The translations under genes were made by a program, and so were the position numbers. From positions 1 through 64,000 of the forward strand of contig NZ_KZ984440.1 of NCBI RefSeq assembly GCF_003569915.1: a stretch of 64,000 nt of DNA, read 5' to 3'. The DNA is from Comamonas testosteroni. GTDB taxonomy: Bacteria; Pseudomonadota; Gammaproteobacteria; Burkholderiales; Burkholderiaceae_C. Shown here one piece after another: positions 25,473 through 35,452 of this stretch. Within the stretch, counting starts at the first letter, position 1; each line of letters begins with the position of its first letter. The notes under the pieces were generated by a model, which saw nothing but the letters and a program-made list of their open reading frames with translations, ran no database searches and was not told the origin of the DNA.

Positions 25473-28232
25473 ATGGCCACCAATTTCCTCACCAAACTGT
25501 TCGGCAGCCGCAATGACCGGTTGCTCAAGCAATACCGCAAGACAGTCGCTCGCATCAATGCGATGGAGCCTGAGTACGAAAAGCTCAGCGATGAGGCATT
25601 ACGCGCCAAGACTCAGGAGTTCAAGGACCGCGTTGCCAAGGGCGAGTCGCTCAATGACTTGCTGCCCGAGGCTTTTGCCGTGGTGCGCGAGGGCTCCAAG
25701 CGCGTCATGAAGATGCGTCACTTTGATGTGCAGATGCTGGGCGCAATGGCCTTGCATGACGGCAAGATCGCCGAAATGCGCACTGGTGAGGGCAAGACGC
25801 TGACCGCCACGCTGCCGGTGTATTTGAATGCCTTGTCTGGCGACGGCGTGCATGTGGTGACCGTCAACGACTATCTGGCACGCCGCGATGCGATGACGAT
25901 GTCGCGTCTGTACAACTTCCTGGGCCTGACGGTCGGCATCAATCTGCCCAATCTGTCGCGTGAGGAAAAACAGGCGGCCTACAACTCCGACATCACCTAC
26001 GGTACGAACAACGAGTACGGCTTCGACTATCTGCGCGACAACATGGTCTACGAACCTGTGGACCGTGTGCAGCGCGTGCTGAACTACGCCATCGTCGACG
26101 AGGTGGACTCGATCCTGATTGACGAGGCGCGTACGCCACTGATCATCTCCGGCCCCGCCGAAGACCACACGGCCATGTATGTGGCCATGAACAAGATCGT
26201 CCCCCATCTGGTGCGCCAGGAAGGGGAAGCGGACCCCCGTACCGGCGAAGGCGTGACCAAGCCCGGCGACTTCACGGTGGATGAAAAGTCGCACCAAGTC
26301 TATCTGACCGACCAGGGCTACGAAGCCGCTGAGCGCCTGCTGTCCCATGCCGGTCTGATTGCCGAAGGCTCGTCGCTGTACGACCCATCGAATATCTCGC
26401 TGGTGCACCATCTGTACGCAGCTCTGCGTGCCAATCAGCTGTATTTCCGCGATCAGCACTATGTGGTGCAAGAAGGTGAAATCGTCATCGTGGACGAGTT
26501 CACGGGCCGTCTGATGGCGGGTCGCCGCTGGAGCGATGGTCTGCACCAGGCTGTGGAAGCCAAGGAAGGCGTGAACATCCAGGCCGAGAACCAGACCATG
26601 GCCTCGATCACCTTCCAGAACTACTTCCGTCTGTACAAGAAGCTGTCGGGCATGACGGGTACGGCGGATACGGAAGCCTACGAATTCCAGGAAATCTACG
26701 GCCTGGAAACCGTGGTGGTTCCTCCCAACAAGCCCAGCAAGCGCCAGGATCAACTGGATCGCGTCTACAAGACTACCAAGGAAAAGTACGACGCCGCCAT
26801 CAAAGATATCCGCGAATGCTATGAGCGCGGCCAGCCCGTGCTGGTGGGTACCACTTCGATCGAGAACTCCGAAATCATCGACGAGCTGCTGACCCGTGAA
26901 GGCCTGCCGCACCAGGTGCTCAACGCCAAGCAGCACGACCGCGAAGCCGACATCATTGCCCAGGCCGGCAGCGAAAGCGTGATCACCATCGCCACCAATA
27001 TGGCGGGCCGTGGTACCGACATCGTGCTGGGTGGCAATATCGACAAGGAAATCGCCGCCATCGAGGCCGATGAGGCGCTGACTCCTTCGCAGCGCGCACA
27101 AAAGATCGAAGAGCTGCGCTCCGACTGGCGCATTGCTCATGACAAGGTGGTGGCTCTGGGCGGTCTGCGCATTATTGCGACCGAGCGTCATGAATCGCGC
27201 CGTATCGACAATCAGCTGCGTGGCCGTTCGGGCCGCCAGGGTGACCCTGGATCTTCGCGCTTCTATCTGAGCCTGGATGACCAGCTGATGCGTATCTTCG
27301 CAGGTGACCGCGTCAAGGCCATTATGGATCGCCTGAAGATGCCTGAGGGTGAAGCGATTGAAGCCGGTATCGTCACACGCTCCATCGAGTCGGCCCAGCG
27401 CAAGGTGGAAGCCCGTAACTTCGACATGCGCAAGCAGCTGCTGGAGTATGACGACGTGGCCAACGACCAGCGCAAGGTCATCTACCAGCAGCGCAATGAC
27501 ATTCTGGATTCCACAGATCTGAGCGGCATGCTGGCCGCCATGCGCGACGATGTGATCACGAGCGTGGTGCAGCAGTACGTGCCTGCCGAGTCCATGGAAG
27601 AGCAGTGGGATGTTCCGGGTCTGGAAAAAGCCCTGACCAGCGAGTGGCAGGTCGATGTGCCGCTGCAGCAGGAAGTGGCGAACTCGGACTCCATCACCGA
27701 CGAAGACATTCTGGAGAAGGTGCTCAAGGCTGCGAACGATATGTTTGAGGCCAAGGTGGCCCTGATTGGTCAGGAAAACTTCACCCAGTTCCAGCGCGCT
27801 GTGCTGCTGCAAAGCTTCGACAGCAACTGGCGTGACCACTTGGCCGCGCTGGACTATCTGCGCCAAGGCATCCACCTGCGTGGCTATGCTCAGAAGCAGC
27901 CCAAGCAGGAATACAAGCGCGAAGCGTTTGAGTTGTTCCGTCAGCTGATCGACCAGGTCAAGACCGAGGTCACCCGCACGCTGATGACGGTGCAGGTGCG
28001 CTCGCGTGAAGAAATGGACGAAGCCGCTGTTGCCATGAACGAACGCGGTGCGCAGAGTCTGGAAAACATGAGCTATGCCTCGCCTTCGGACCTGGGCGGT
28101 CAGGCGGAGGACGGCGATGTGGCCTTGGCTGAACCCTTGAGCATGCCCGAGGGCGTGCATGTCGGTCGCAATGACCCTTGCCCTTGCGGTAGCGGCAAGA
28201 AGTACAAGCAGTGCCACGGGAAGCTTTCCTGA
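25473..28232 (+). CDS. secA: Preprotein translocase ATPase SecA
   Basis: A 919-residue motor that drives unfolded proteins through SecYEG. The first nucleotide-binding domain has the Walker A variant [13 protein letters not shown] and Walker [12 protein letters not shown]. The preprotein cross-linking domain, the second nucleotide domain ([25 protein letters not shown]) and the helical scaffold follow. The C-terminal zinc site [13 protein letters not shown] is present. ATG 25473 ([12 protein letters not shown]) is chosen because it is the family start. In-frame codons back to 25374 give no plausible extension. Single gene, followed directly by a family B repeat. Confidence 0.98.
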   Translation: MATNFLTKLFGSRNDRLLKQYRKTVARINAMEPEYEKLSDEALRAKTQEFKDRVAKGESLNDLLPEAFAVVREGSKRVMKMRHFDVQMLGAMALHDGKIAEMRTGEGKTLTATLPVYLNALSGDGVHVVTVNDYLARRDAMTMSRLYNFLGLTVGINLPNLSREEKQAAYNSDITYGTNNEYGFDYLRDNMVYEPVDRVQRVLNYAIVDEVDSILIDEARTPLIISGPAEDHTAMYVAMNKIVPHLVRQEGEADPRTGEGVTKPGDFTVDEKSHQVYLTDQGYEAAERLLSHAGLIAEGSSLYDPSNISLVHHLYAALRANQLYFRDQHYVVQEGEIVIVDEFTGRLMAGRRWSDGLHQAVEAKEGVNIQAENQTMASITFQNYFRLYKKLSGMTGTADTEAYEFQEIYGLETVVVPPNKPSKRQDQLDRVYKTTKEKYDAAIKDIRECYERGQPVLVGTTSIENSEIIDELLTREGLPHQVLNAKQHDREADIIAQAGSESVITIATNMAGRGTDIVLGGNIDKEIAAIEADEALTPSQRAQKIEELRSDWRIAHDKVVALGGLRIIATERHESRRIDNQLRGRSGRQGDPGSSRFYLSLDDQLMRIFAGDRVKAIMDRLKMPEGEAIEAGIVTRSIESAQRKVEARNFDMRKQLLEYDDVANDQRKVIYQQRNDILDSTDLSGMLAAMRDDVITSVVQQYVPAESMEEQWDVPGLEKALTSEWQVDVPLQQEVANSDSITDEDILEKVLKAANDMFEAKVALIGQENFTQFQRAVLLQSFDSNWRDHLAALDYLRQGIHLRGYAQKQPKQEYKREAFELFRQLIDQVKTEVTRTLMTVQVRSREEMDEAAVAMNERGAQSLENMSYASPSDLGGQAEDGDVALAEPLSMPEGVHVGRNDPCPCGSGKKYKQCHGKLS

Positions 28233-28233
28233 C

Positions 28234-28352
28234 ACCCCCTGAGGCGCTTCGCGCCTTCCCCCTCTCTCTACGCGCTGCGCGCTAAGGGAGGGGGACGACA
28301 GCTTCGCTGCGGGGCGGCGGGGCCGCCTAGGCCCTTGCTTGCTGTCCCTCAG
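28234..28352 (+). repeat. Family B dispersed repeat after secA
   Basis: Starts within the sequence right after the secA stop: CACCCCCTGAGGCGCTTCGC, then CCCCTCTCTC paired with GGGAGGGGG, then TTCGCTGCGGGGCGG. This is the longest copy in the window. Confidence 0.85.
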
Positions 28353-28370
28353 TGGGCTTGTACCCATCTC

Positions 28371-28404
28371 AAAAGCCGTTGTCTATGCAGCGGCTTTTTG
28401 TTTT
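28371..28404 (+). terminator. Terminator of secA
   Basis: An 11-bp stem with one G-T pair (28371-28381 with 28388-28398) and T-rich tail, placed after the family B repeat. Confidence 0.88.
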
Positions 28405-28485
28405 GGGCAAAGCCAATAAAGGTCATCAAGCACTTGATTGTTCCGATAATGGAGCGCGTTTTTCTCAATCACAAGGACTTTTGAA

Positions 28486-29715
28486 ATGCCCGTGAATCTC
28501 TCCGCCCCTGTAGCTGCTGATCTGCTGGCGATCAACGGCGTTCGCATCGGCATCACCGAAGCCGGTGTGCGCAAGGCCAATCGCAAGGACGTGACGGTGT
28601 TCCTGCTCGATGAAGGCGCTGCCGTGGCGGGTGTGTTCACGCAAAACCGCTTCTGCGCTGCGCCTGTGCAGGTCTGCCGCGAGCATCTGGCAGCATCCAG
28701 CGCCATTCGCGCCATGGTCATCAACACGGGCAATGCCAATGCGGGCACGGGCGCAGCCGGTCTGGCCAATGCGCGCAAGACCTGCGATGCGCTGGCCAAG
28801 GAGCTGAACCTGCAGCCTGCGCAAATCCTGCCTTTTTCCACCGGCGTGATCATGGAAGAGCTGCCTGTGGACCGCATCGTGGCGGGCATGCCCAAGGCGA
28901 TTGCTGCTGCCAAAGCCGATAACTGGGCCACGGCTGCCGAAGGCATCATGACCACCGACACCCTGCCCAAGGCCTTCAGCCGCAGCGTGAGCATTGGCGG
29001 CAAGACCGTCTCTATCACCGGCATCAGCAAGGGTGCGGGCATGATTCTCCCCAATATGGCGACCATGCTGGGTTTTCTGGCTACTGATGCTGTGATTGCG
29101 CCCGAGCTGCTGCAGCCGCTGGTCAAGGAACTGGCCGATGGCTCTTTCAACCGCGTGACGATTGACGGCGATACCTCCACCAATGACTCTTTTGTGCTGA
29201 TTGCCAGCAACAAGGCGGGCAACGAACAAATCACATCGCTGTCCAGCGCCGAAGGTCAGGCATTGAAGGCCGCTTTGCTGGAAGTGGCTCAAAAACTGGC
29301 CCAAGCCATTGTGCGTGATGGGGAAGGTGCTACGAAATTCATCACCGTCACGATCGAAGGCGGCAAGACCGAGGAAGAGTGCCGCCTGGCCGCTTACTCC
29401 ATCGCCCATTCGCCACTGGTCAAGACCGCCTTCTTCGCTTCCGACCCCAACCTGGGCCGCATTCTGGCCGCTGTGGGTTATGCCGGCATTGCTGATCTGG
29501 ATCAGACGAAGATCGATCTGTATCTGGACGATGTGCATGTGGTGGTCGACGGTGGCCGCAACCCTTCATACAAGGAAGAAGACGGTCAGCGCGTGATGAA
29601 GCAGCAGGAAATTCTGGTGCGCGTGGGCCTGGGCCGCGGCACAGCCACGCAGACCGTGTGGACCTGTGATCTGAGTCACGAGTATGTGACGATCAATGCT
29701 GATTATCGGTCTTGA
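28486..29715 (+). CDS. argJ: Ornithine acetyltransferase / N-acetylglutamate synthase
   Basis: A 409-residue enzyme that moves the acetyl group from N-acetylornithine to glutamate and so recycles it in arginine synthesis. It is made as a precursor that cuts itself before the nucleophile Thr in [15 protein letters not shown]. Further family marks are [20 protein letters not shown] and the C-terminal [15 protein letters not shown] and [11 protein letters not shown]. Whether it is also able to use acetyl-CoA cannot be told from sequence. ATG 28486 has AAGGAC upstream. Confidence 0.96.
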   Translation: MPVNLSAPVAADLLAINGVRIGITEAGVRKANRKDVTVFLLDEGAAVAGVFTQNRFCAAPVQVCREHLAASSAIRAMVINTGNANAGTGAAGLANARKTCDALAKELNLQPAQILPFSTGVIMEELPVDRIVAGMPKAIAAAKADNWATAAEGIMTTDTLPKAFSRSVSIGGKTVSITGISKGAGMILPNMATMLGFLATDAVIAPELLQPLVKELADGSFNRVTIDGDTSTNDSFVLIASNKAGNEQITSLSSAEGQALKAALLEVAQKLAQAIVRDGEGATKFITVTIEGGKTEEECRLAAYSIAHSPLVKTAFFASDPNLGRILAAVGYAGIADLDQTKIDLYLDDVHVVVDGGRNPSYKEEDGQRVMKQQEILVRVGLGRGTATQTVWTCDLSHEYVTINADYRS

Positions 29716-29721
29716 TCTAGT

Positions 29722-29836
29722 CACCTCCTGAGGCGCTACGCGCCTTCCTCCTCTCTCTACGCGCTGCGCGCTAGGGGAGGAGGACGATGCCCTCGCTGCG
29801 GGGCGGCCCTTGCTTGGCATCTCTTGTCTGGGGTGC
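29722..29836 (+). repeat. Family B dispersed repeat after argJ
   Basis: Begins 6-8 bp after the argJ stop with CACCTCCTGAGGCGCTACGC. It keeps the palindrome CTACGCGCTGCGCGCTAG and the end CTGCGGGGCGGCCCTTGC. The C-run arm reads TCCTCCTCTC and the matching arm GGGGAGGAGG, so both arms changed together and the hairpin is conserved. Confidence 0.85.
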
Positions 29837-29867
29837 GCCAGTTTTATGGAGCGTGGGCAGTTGCTGG

Positions 29868-29942
29868 TTGCTGAATGCTATTTATTTAATAGCTGCAAGC
29901 CTAAATAAATACTGGACGTAAGGCCGATTTGGTCTAAACCTG
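29868..29942 (+). repeat. Family A dispersed repeat (argJ-DUF815 gap)
   Basis: TTTAATAGCTGCAAGCC, a spacer, then TACTGGACGTAAGGCCGATT. Lies between the family B copy and the next gene. Confidence 0.7.
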
Positions 29943-29973
29943 CATCGATAACAACAGATTTGGAGATTCAGCC

Positions 29974-30921
29974 GTGCAAGATGTGATGAACCCCCTGGAA
30001 CGCCTGGTTGAGCGTGCCGAGCAACTGATGCAGCGCATCGAGTCCGTGTTGCCTCAGCCTTTGCAGGCGCCTGCTGACTGGAATGCGGCCATTGCCTGGC
30101 GCTACCGCAAGCGCTCGAACGGCTGCGGCGTGCTGGAGCCTGTGCGCCATGTGGGTGCCATGCAGCTGTCCGACCTGCAGAACATCGACGTGCAAAAGGA
30201 AAAGATTGCGCGCAACACTGAGCAGTTTGTCAACGGTCGCACGGCCAACAACGTGCTGCTGACGGGGGCGCGCGGCACGGGCAAGTCTTCGCTGATCCGG
30301 GCCTGCCTGCACAGCTATGCGCCGCAGGGCCTGCGTCTGATTGAGGTGGACAAAGCCGACCTGACCGATCTGCCCGATATCGTCGATGTGGTGGCAGCTC
30401 GCCCCGAGAAGTTCATCATCTACTGCGACGACCTGAGCTTTGAAGAAGGTGAGCCCGGCTACAAGGCCATGAAGTCCATGCTGGACGGCTCGGTTTCTGC
30501 GGCCACGGCCAATGTCCTCGTCTATGCCACCAGCAACCGCCGCCATCTGCTGCCCGAGTACATGACGGACAACCTGACCCAGTCCAAGGGCGAGAACGGC
30601 GAGATTCACCCCGGCGAGGTGGTAGAAGAGAAGATTTCCCTGTCTGAGCGCTTTGGCCTGTGGGTGAGCTTCTACCCCTTCAGCCAGGATGAATATCTGC
30701 GCGTGGTGGCGCAGTGGCTGTCGGCGCTGGGGCTGGATCAGGCAACGATTGATGCGGCAAGGCCTGAAGCCTTGGTCTGGGCGCTGGAGCGTGGCTCGCG
30801 CAGCGGCCGTGTGGCCCACCAGTTTGCGCGTGACTATGCGGGGCGCAATGAGCGTCCTGCAGCCTCCGGTGCCCGTATTGAAGATGTTCACGGGCTGGCT
30901 GAGGAAGCCGATCTGGAATAA
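29974..30921 (+). CDS. DUF815-family ATPase
   Basis: A 315-residue AAA-type ATPase of a widespread but poorly characterised family. Walker A is GARGTGKSSLI (about residues 94-104) and the Walker B region is KFIIYCDDLSFE. The sequence YATSNRRHLLPEYM carries the sensor-like Asn-Arg. An arginine-rich helix near the C-terminus (GSRSGRVAHQFARDYAGR) completes the pattern. Start GTG 29974 lies 9 bp from GGAG. ATG 29986 is an alternative four residues in. Function is unknown. A mutT gene follows in the same direction, as is common in betaproteobacteria. Confidence 0.85.
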   Translation: MQDVMNPLERLVERAEQLMQRIESVLPQPLQAPADWNAAIAWRYRKRSNGCGVLEPVRHVGAMQLSDLQNIDVQKEKIARNTEQFVNGRTANNVLLTGARGTGKSSLIRACLHSYAPQGLRLIEVDKADLTDLPDIVDVVAARPEKFIIYCDDLSFEEGEPGYKAMKSMLDGSVSAATANVLVYATSNRRHLLPEYMTDNLTQSKGENGEIHPGEVVEEKISLSERFGLWVSFYPFSQDEYLRVVAQWLSALGLDQATIDAARPEALVWALERGSRSGRVAHQFARDYAGRNERPAASGARIEDVHGLAEEADLE

Positions 30922-30923
30922 AT

Positions 30924-30992
30924 GGCACCGCCCTGAGCCACGGTGCGGCTTCCCCGTGAAAAGGGGCACCTTGGCTGCGGGGTATGGGGCAG
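30924..30992 (+). repeat. Diverged family B-like repeat after the DUF815 gene
   Basis: Starts 3-8 bp after the stop with CACCGCCCTGAGCC and holds CTTCCCCGTGAAAAGGGG, then CCTTGGCTGCGGGG. The order matches family B but the sequence is much changed. Confidence 0.5.
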
Positions 30993-31015
30993 TGCTTTGA
31001 GAGAAAGTTTGAACT

Positions 31016-31480
31016 GTGACTGTTGAAAACAAGCCTGCGCGCAAGCACACCGAAGTGGCTGTGGGCGTGCTGCTGCGTGAATCGGATGGTGCGCTGCTGA
31101 TTACCAGCCGCCCGGCGGGCAAGCCTTATGCGGGCTTTTGGGAATTCCCCGGTGGCAAGCTGGAAGAGGGCGAGAGCGTGGAACAGGCCCTGCGCCGCGA
31201 GCTGATCGAAGAGCTGGGCGTGACGATTGGCCAGGCCATCCCCTGGAAGGTGACCGAGCATGACTACCCGCACGCACTGGTGCGCCTGCACTGGTGCAAG
31301 GTCACGCAATGGACGGGCGAGTTTGAGATGCGTGAAAGCCAGCAGATGGCCTGGCAGCAGTTGCCGCTCGAAGTGCATCCGGTACTGCCCGGCTCCTACC
31401 CTGTGCTGCAATGGCTGAGCGAGGAGCGTGGTCTGGTGTTTGACGAGGCCTTCTACGAGGAAAAGCAGCCCAGAAGTTGA
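31016..31480 (+). CDS. mutT: 8-oxo-dGTP diphosphatase (MutT-type Nudix hydrolase)
   Basis: A 154-residue Nudix protein that removes oxidised guanine nucleotides from the pool. The Nudix box is complete from GGKLEEGES through RRELIEELGV (about residues 43-66). The N-terminal VGVLLRESDGALLITSRP and the C-terminal FEMRESQQMAWQQLP fit MutT. The start is GTG 31016, with no better codon. The C-terminal 20 residues extend a little past E. coli MutT. Confidence 0.92.
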   Translation: MTVENKPARKHTEVAVGVLLRESDGALLITSRPAGKPYAGFWEFPGGKLEEGESVEQALRRELIEELGVTIGQAIPWKVTEHDYPHALVRLHWCKVTQWTGEFEMRESQQMAWQQLPLEVHPVLPGSYPVLQWLSEERGLVFDEAFYEEKQPRS

Positions 31481-31500
31481 AGTTGTTCGCTTCCAAAGAA

Positions 31501-31580
31501 AGAGCGCCTTGTGCTGGTTTCTTCAAAGCTTCAGACCATAAAAGGTTTGAAACCTAAGAATCTCCAGGACAAGGCGCTCT
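31501..31580. terminator. Large stem-loop between mutT and yacG
   Basis: A perfect 12-bp stem AGAGCGCCTTGT (31501-31512) and its complement (31569-31580) encloses a 56-nt loop with a smaller GGTTTGAAACC hairpin. A short T-run follows on the plus strand. It lies where mutT and yacG converge, so it is probably a terminator with an unusual loop. Confidence 0.6.
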
Positions 31581-31595
31581 GCTTTTGATGGCAAA

Positions 31596-31805
31596 TCAGG
31601 ATTCGGTGCGGGGATCGCCAAATGGCGCGTCTTCGGGCGGCGTCTGTGCGGGCATACGGAATTCTTCATTGCCCCAGGCGCCGAGGTCGATCAGCTTGCA
31701 GCGCTCGCTGCAGAACGGGCGAAAGCGGTTGCTGGGTGCAAACGATGCATCGCCCCCGCAAGTGGGGCATTTCACCATCGTGGGCGATTGGTTGTCAGTG
31801 CTCAT
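31596..31805 (-). CDS. yacG: Zinc-binding DNA gyrase inhibitor YacG
   Basis: A 69-residue zinc-ribbon protein. The four ligands are in VKCPTCGG and [11 protein letters not shown], and the latter continues into the conserved [12 protein letters not shown]. In E. coli YacG binds GyrB and blocks DNA binding by gyrase. The tail is short and acidic. It lies downstream of zapD in the run coaE-zapD-yacG, the usual order. Confidence 0.94.
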   Translation of the reverse strand: MSTDNQSPTMVKCPTCGGDASFAPSNRFRPFCSERCKLIDLGAWGNEEFRMPAQTPPEDAPFGDPRTES

Positions 31806-31869
31806 GGCGTAGATGTATCACAGCTGGAAAAGCTGAGCCTGTGAAAGCCATTGAGCCGCTGCAGGCGAC

Positions 31870-32625
31870 TCAGGCGCAGAGCGTGAGCTCGAACGCCGCA
31901 TCTTCATTGCTGGGCTGGGGCTTGCAGCCATTTTCCAGCTTGAGCAGGCGCACAGACACCAGCAGGCGGTTGCCGCTGATCTCGGGCACCAGATTCAGGT
32001 GCGGATCGATGCGCAGGCGCAGCAGCTGAAAACTGCGGCCCGCCGGCATGGCTTGCTGGAACACGCCTTGCTCGGCAGCCACGCGCTGGGGAACGCCGGT
32101 CTCGCGCAGCAGTTGAAGAATCAGCTCCAGCGACTGGCCCAGCGGCATCAGCTCTGCGGCCCAGTCTTCCAGATCGCGCTGGCGGTAGCGCGGATCGAGA
32201 TTGAGCCAGGCGTGGTAGGCGGGCAGGTCAAAACCGCAAGTGCCGCCTGGAATGCCCACGCGGCTGCGAATGCCCATCAGCCATTCGTTTTCGGTCAGCG
32301 CCTGACCGGCACGGCCGTTTTGCTCGTTGATGGCCTTGAAGCAATGCTCCACCTGGCGTGCAACCTGGTGCAGCATGTGCTGGGAAATGTCGGGGTTGTC
32401 GCGCAGAACATCGAGCATGTTCTTCTGGCGCTCCAGATCCTTGAGAACATCGGTCTTGAGATCGCTGCGCGATGCCACATCCATGATCTCGAAGATGGTG
32501 ATCAGGGCGAAATGGTGATCCACGGGGTGCGCGCGCGTCAGCAACTCGCTCAGACGGCGATACAGCTGCTCTAGACGCAGATAGGTTCTCAGACGCTCAT
32601 TAAATGGATATTCGTACAGGATCAC
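31870..32625 (-). CDS. zapD: Cell division protein ZapD
   Basis: A 251-residue FtsZ-binding protein that bundles protofilaments at the division site. The N-terminus ILYEYPFNERLRTYLRLEQL is the classic family start. GTG 32625 is used, with AAGGAG about 10 bp upstream. The alpha-helical first part and the beta-rich second part (from about residue 145) are both complete. It sits between coaE and yacG. Confidence 0.95.
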   Translation of the reverse strand: MILYEYPFNERLRTYLRLEQLYRRLSELLTRAHPVDHHFALITIFEIMDVASRSDLKTDVLKDLERQKNMLDVLRDNPDISQHMLHQVARQVEHCFKAINEQNGRAGQALTENEWLMGIRSRVGIPGGTCGFDLPAYHAWLNLDPRYRQRDLEDWAAELMPLGQSLELILQLLRETGVPQRVAAEQGVFQQAMPAGRSFQLLRLRIDPHLNLVPEISGNRLLVSVRLLKLENGCKPQPSNEDAAFELTLCA

Positions 32626-32711
32626 GCTTGCTGGGCTCCTTGGTGCACACAGGAACAGCGGTTAACGTGCACATGCGGCGATCACACGCACAGGCCAAGC
32701 CATGGTGCGCA

Positions 32712-33335
32712 TCATAGCCCGAACCATGCAGCGATTTGATCGGTAAATGCGTTGAGAGCCTCGATCGTCATGCCTTCATCGTTATAGAGCACCCAGTCCG
32801 CAGCTGCCAGACGCTGCGCGCGGCTGGCCTGAGCGGTGATGATGGCCTGCACGGCATCTGCACTCAGCTGGTTGCGGGTCATGACGCGTTCTATCTGCGT
32901 GTTCTCGCGGCAATCCACTACCAGCACGCCGTCCAGCTCCCGTCGCCAGCGGCCGGATTCCACCAGCAGCGGAATATCGTGCACCACCAGCTTGCCACCT
33001 GCGGCAATGGCCGCTTCGTGCTGCTGGCGTGTCCGGTCGGCAATCATGGGGTGAAGAATGCCCTCCAGACGCTGACGGGCCGTGCTATCGGCAAACACCA
33101 GCTCGCGCATGCGTGCACGGTTGAGCGCACCTGCGGCATCAATCAGATCGTCGCCAAACATCCGTGCAATCGCAGGCAGTGCTGCGCCACCTGCTGCGGT
33201 GAGGCTGCGCGAGATGGCATCAGCATCAATCACCGTCGCTCCGCGCTGCGCCAGTCGCTGTGCCACCGTGCTTTTGCCGCTGCCGATGCCGCCCGTGAGA
33301 CCCAGGCGAAACGGTGTTGCCCCTGCCGTATTCAT
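32712..33335 (-). CDS. coaE: Dephospho-CoA kinase
   Basis: A 207-residue P-loop kinase that adds the 3'-phosphate in the last step of coenzyme A synthesis. The P-loop is GLTGGIGSGKST near the N-terminus. Substrate contacts VIDADAISR and a lid region VVDCRENTQIERVMTRN follow. The start ATG 33335 lies 4 bp after the pilD stop, so it is probably read from the same transcript as pilB-pilC-pilD. Confidence 0.95.
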   Translation of the reverse strand: MNTAGATPFRLGLTGGIGSGKSTVAQRLAQRGATVIDADAISRSLTAAGGAALPAIARMFGDDLIDAAGALNRARMRELVFADSTARQRLEGILHPMIADRTRQQHEAAIAAGGKLVVHDIPLLVESGRWRRELDGVLVVDCRENTQIERVMTRNQLSADAVQAIITAQASRAQRLAAADWVLYNDEGMTIEALNAFTDQIAAWFGL

Positions 33336-33339
33336 GGCA

Positions 33340-34209
33340 TCACAGTCCTGCCCAGCCCAGCACGGCTTGCGGACCCCAGATCAGGCTGACAAAGCCGCCG
33401 CCGGCGAGAAAGGGGCCGAACGGCACGTAGCCCCCTTCACGCAGCTTGCTATTGATCTTGAGGGCGATGCCAATCACCGCGCCCACAACCGACGCCATGA
33501 GAATGATGGGCACCAGCGCCTGCCAGCCGAACCAGGCACCCAGCGCTGCAAAGAGCTTGAAGTCGCCATAACCCATGCCTTCCTTACCGGTGGCGAGCTT
33601 GAAAGCCCAGAAGATCAGCCAGAGCGACAGATAGCCTGCAACGGCGCCCCAGAGCGATTGTGTCAACGGCACGCTGGTCCACTGCAGCGCAGAAGCAATC
33701 AGTCCCGCCCAGAGCAAGGGCAGGGTGATGGAGTCCGGTAGAAATGTGGTGTCCCAGTCAATCAGCGCCAGAGCCAGCAGCGCGGCGCTGAAACCGCACC
33801 AGGCAAAGCCCGTGGGCGTCAGCCCGCTGCGCGCCAGGCAAAAGGCAAACAGAGCGCCGCAGACCAGCTCCACCAGTGGATAGCGCAGGCTGATGGGTTT
33901 TTTGCAGTTGGAGCAGCGACCGCGCAGAAACAGATAGCTGAATACGGGCACGTTTTCATACCAGGCAATCTGGTGGCCACAGTGCGGGCAGCGTGAGCGA
34001 GGCTTGCTGAGTGTGATCGGGTCTGCGGCAGGCGGCAGTTGAATTTTTGCGCCTTTTTCCTTTTGCTCTTCAGCCCACTGTGCGCCTTCGGCATTCCACT
34101 CCTGCTCCATCATGCGTGGGAGGCGATGGATGACGACATTCAAAAAACTGCCAATCAGCAGACCCAGCACGCCACCGATGGCGGCGTTTGTTGCAACTTC
34201 GGAAATCAT
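33340..34209 (-). CDS. pilD: Type IV prepilin peptidase / N-methyltransferase
   Basis: A 289-residue inner-membrane aspartic protease that trims type IV prepilins and methylates the new N-terminus. The cytoplasmic loop has the paired Cys motifs CPHCGHQI and CSNCKKPI. The two active Asp are in LIDWDTTFLPD and GYGDFKLFAALGAW. About eight hydrophobic helices are visible. Its ATG overlaps the pilC stop by one base. It should process pilins encoded elsewhere in the genome. Confidence 0.95.
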   Translation of the reverse strand: MISEVATNAAIGGVLGLLIGSFLNVVIHRLPRMMEQEWNAEGAQWAEEQKEKGAKIQLPPAADPITLSKPRSRCPHCGHQIAWYENVPVFSYLFLRGRCSNCKKPISLRYPLVELVCGALFAFCLARSGLTPTGFAWCGFSAALLALALIDWDTTFLPDSITLPLLWAGLIASALQWTSVPLTQSLWGAVAGYLSLWLIFWAFKLATGKEGMGYGDFKLFAALGAWFGWQALVPIILMASVVGAVIGIALKINSKLREGGYVPFGPFLAGGGFVSLIWGPQAVLGWAGL

Positions 34210-35426
34210 CAGACCACTTGACCCAGTTTGAAGATGGGCAGATACATGGACACCACAATGCCGCCAATGAGCGTGCCCAGGAACACGATGATGATGGGCT
34301 CCATCAGGCTGGAAAGACCCGCCACCATATCGTCCACCTCTTCTTCATAGAAGTCGGCTGCCTTGCCCAGCATGTGGTCGATGGAGCCCGATTCTTCGCC
34401 AATCGCACACATCTGAATCACCATGGAAGGGAAGATATTGGCATTGGTCATCGCCACCGTGAGGCTGGTACCCGTGGAGACCTCCTGCTGGATTTTCTCC
34501 GTCGCGGCGCGGTACAGATAGTTGCCCGAGGCACCGCCCACAGAGTCCAGCGCTTCGACCAGGGGCACACCCGCTGCAAACATGGTGGACAAGGTTCTGG
34601 TCCAGCGCGCCACGCAGGACTTTTCAATCAATACACCGAAAATAGGCAGCTTGAGCGTGGTACGGTCCATGAACTGCTGTACACGCTCATTGCGTTTCCA
34701 GGCCTGCATGAAGAAATAGAAGCCGCCACCCAGAACACCAAAGATCAGCCACCAGTACTGGACAAAGTAGTCGCTGATTCCCATGACAAACAAGGTCGGA
34801 GCGGGAAGGTCCGCGCCAAAGGATGTGAACACCTCCTTGAAGGCCGGAATCACAAAGATCATGATGATGGTCACCACCACAAAGGCCACGATCACCACCG
34901 AAATGGGGTACATCAAGGCCGACTTGATCTTGGATTTGATGTTCTCCGTCTTTTCCATGTAGGTGGCAAGACGGTCTAGCAGGGATTCCAGAATACCGGC
35001 GGCTTCACCAGCTTCCACAAGGTTGCAGTAAAGGTTGTTGAAGTACAGGGGGAACTTGCGAAACGCGGCACTTAGCGAGGTTCCGGTTTCGACGTCGGAG
35101 CGAATGTCATTGAGCAGTTTGGTGACGCTGGGGTTGTTGTTGCCCCGGCCCACGATGTCGAAGGCCTGCAGCAATGGCACGCCCGCTTTCATCATGGTGG
35201 CGAGCTGCCGAGTGAACAGGGCAATGTCCTTGGGCTTGATCTTCTTGCCGCTGCGGGTCCTGCGCTTCTTGATCTTGGAAGGTGTGACACCCTGGCGGCG
35301 CAGCATGGCCTGGATCTGGTTTTCACCACCGGCGCGGGTTTCGCCACGCACAATCTTGCCGTGGCGGTCCTTGCCTTCCCATTCAAAGACATATTCCTTG
35401 ATACCGCTGGACGCTGCTGTCGCCAT
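34209..35426 (-). CDS. pilC: Type IV pilus platform protein PilC
   Basis: A 405-residue inner-membrane protein with two GspF domains (about residues 70-195 and 275-400), on which the assembly ATPase acts. The N-terminal EYVFEWEGKDRHGKIVRGE and the repeated motifs (FTRQLATMMKAGVPLLQAFD; WTRTLSTMFAAGVPLVEALD) show the internal duplication. Hydrophobic segments near residues 170-190, 220-240 and 375-395 span the membrane. It lies between pilB and pilD. Confidence 0.95.
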   Translation of the reverse strand: MATAASSGIKEYVFEWEGKDRHGKIVRGETRAGGENQIQAMLRRQGVTPSKIKKRRTRSGKKIKPKDIALFTRQLATMMKAGVPLLQAFDIVGRGNNNPSVTKLLNDIRSDVETGTSLSAAFRKFPLYFNNLYCNLVEAGEAAGILESLLDRLATYMEKTENIKSKIKSALMYPISVVIVAFVVVTIIMIFVIPAFKEVFTSFGADLPAPTLFVMGISDYFVQYWWLIFGVLGGGFYFFMQAWKRNERVQQFMDRTTLKLPIFGVLIEKSCVARWTRTLSTMFAAGVPLVEALDSVGGASGNYLYRAATEKIQQEVSTGTSLTVAMTNANIFPSMVIQMCAIGEESGSIDHMLGKAADFYEEEVDDMVAGLSSLMEPIIIVFLGTLIGGIVVSMYLPIFKLGQVV

Positions 35427-35452
35427 GGCATTCCCTCACTGATTCTGTATTC

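Noticed and set aside
25599-28367. A 922-codon open frame on the minus strand across secA
   Set aside because: Same cause: antisense of a strongly biased essential gene. It has no ribosome site or family features.
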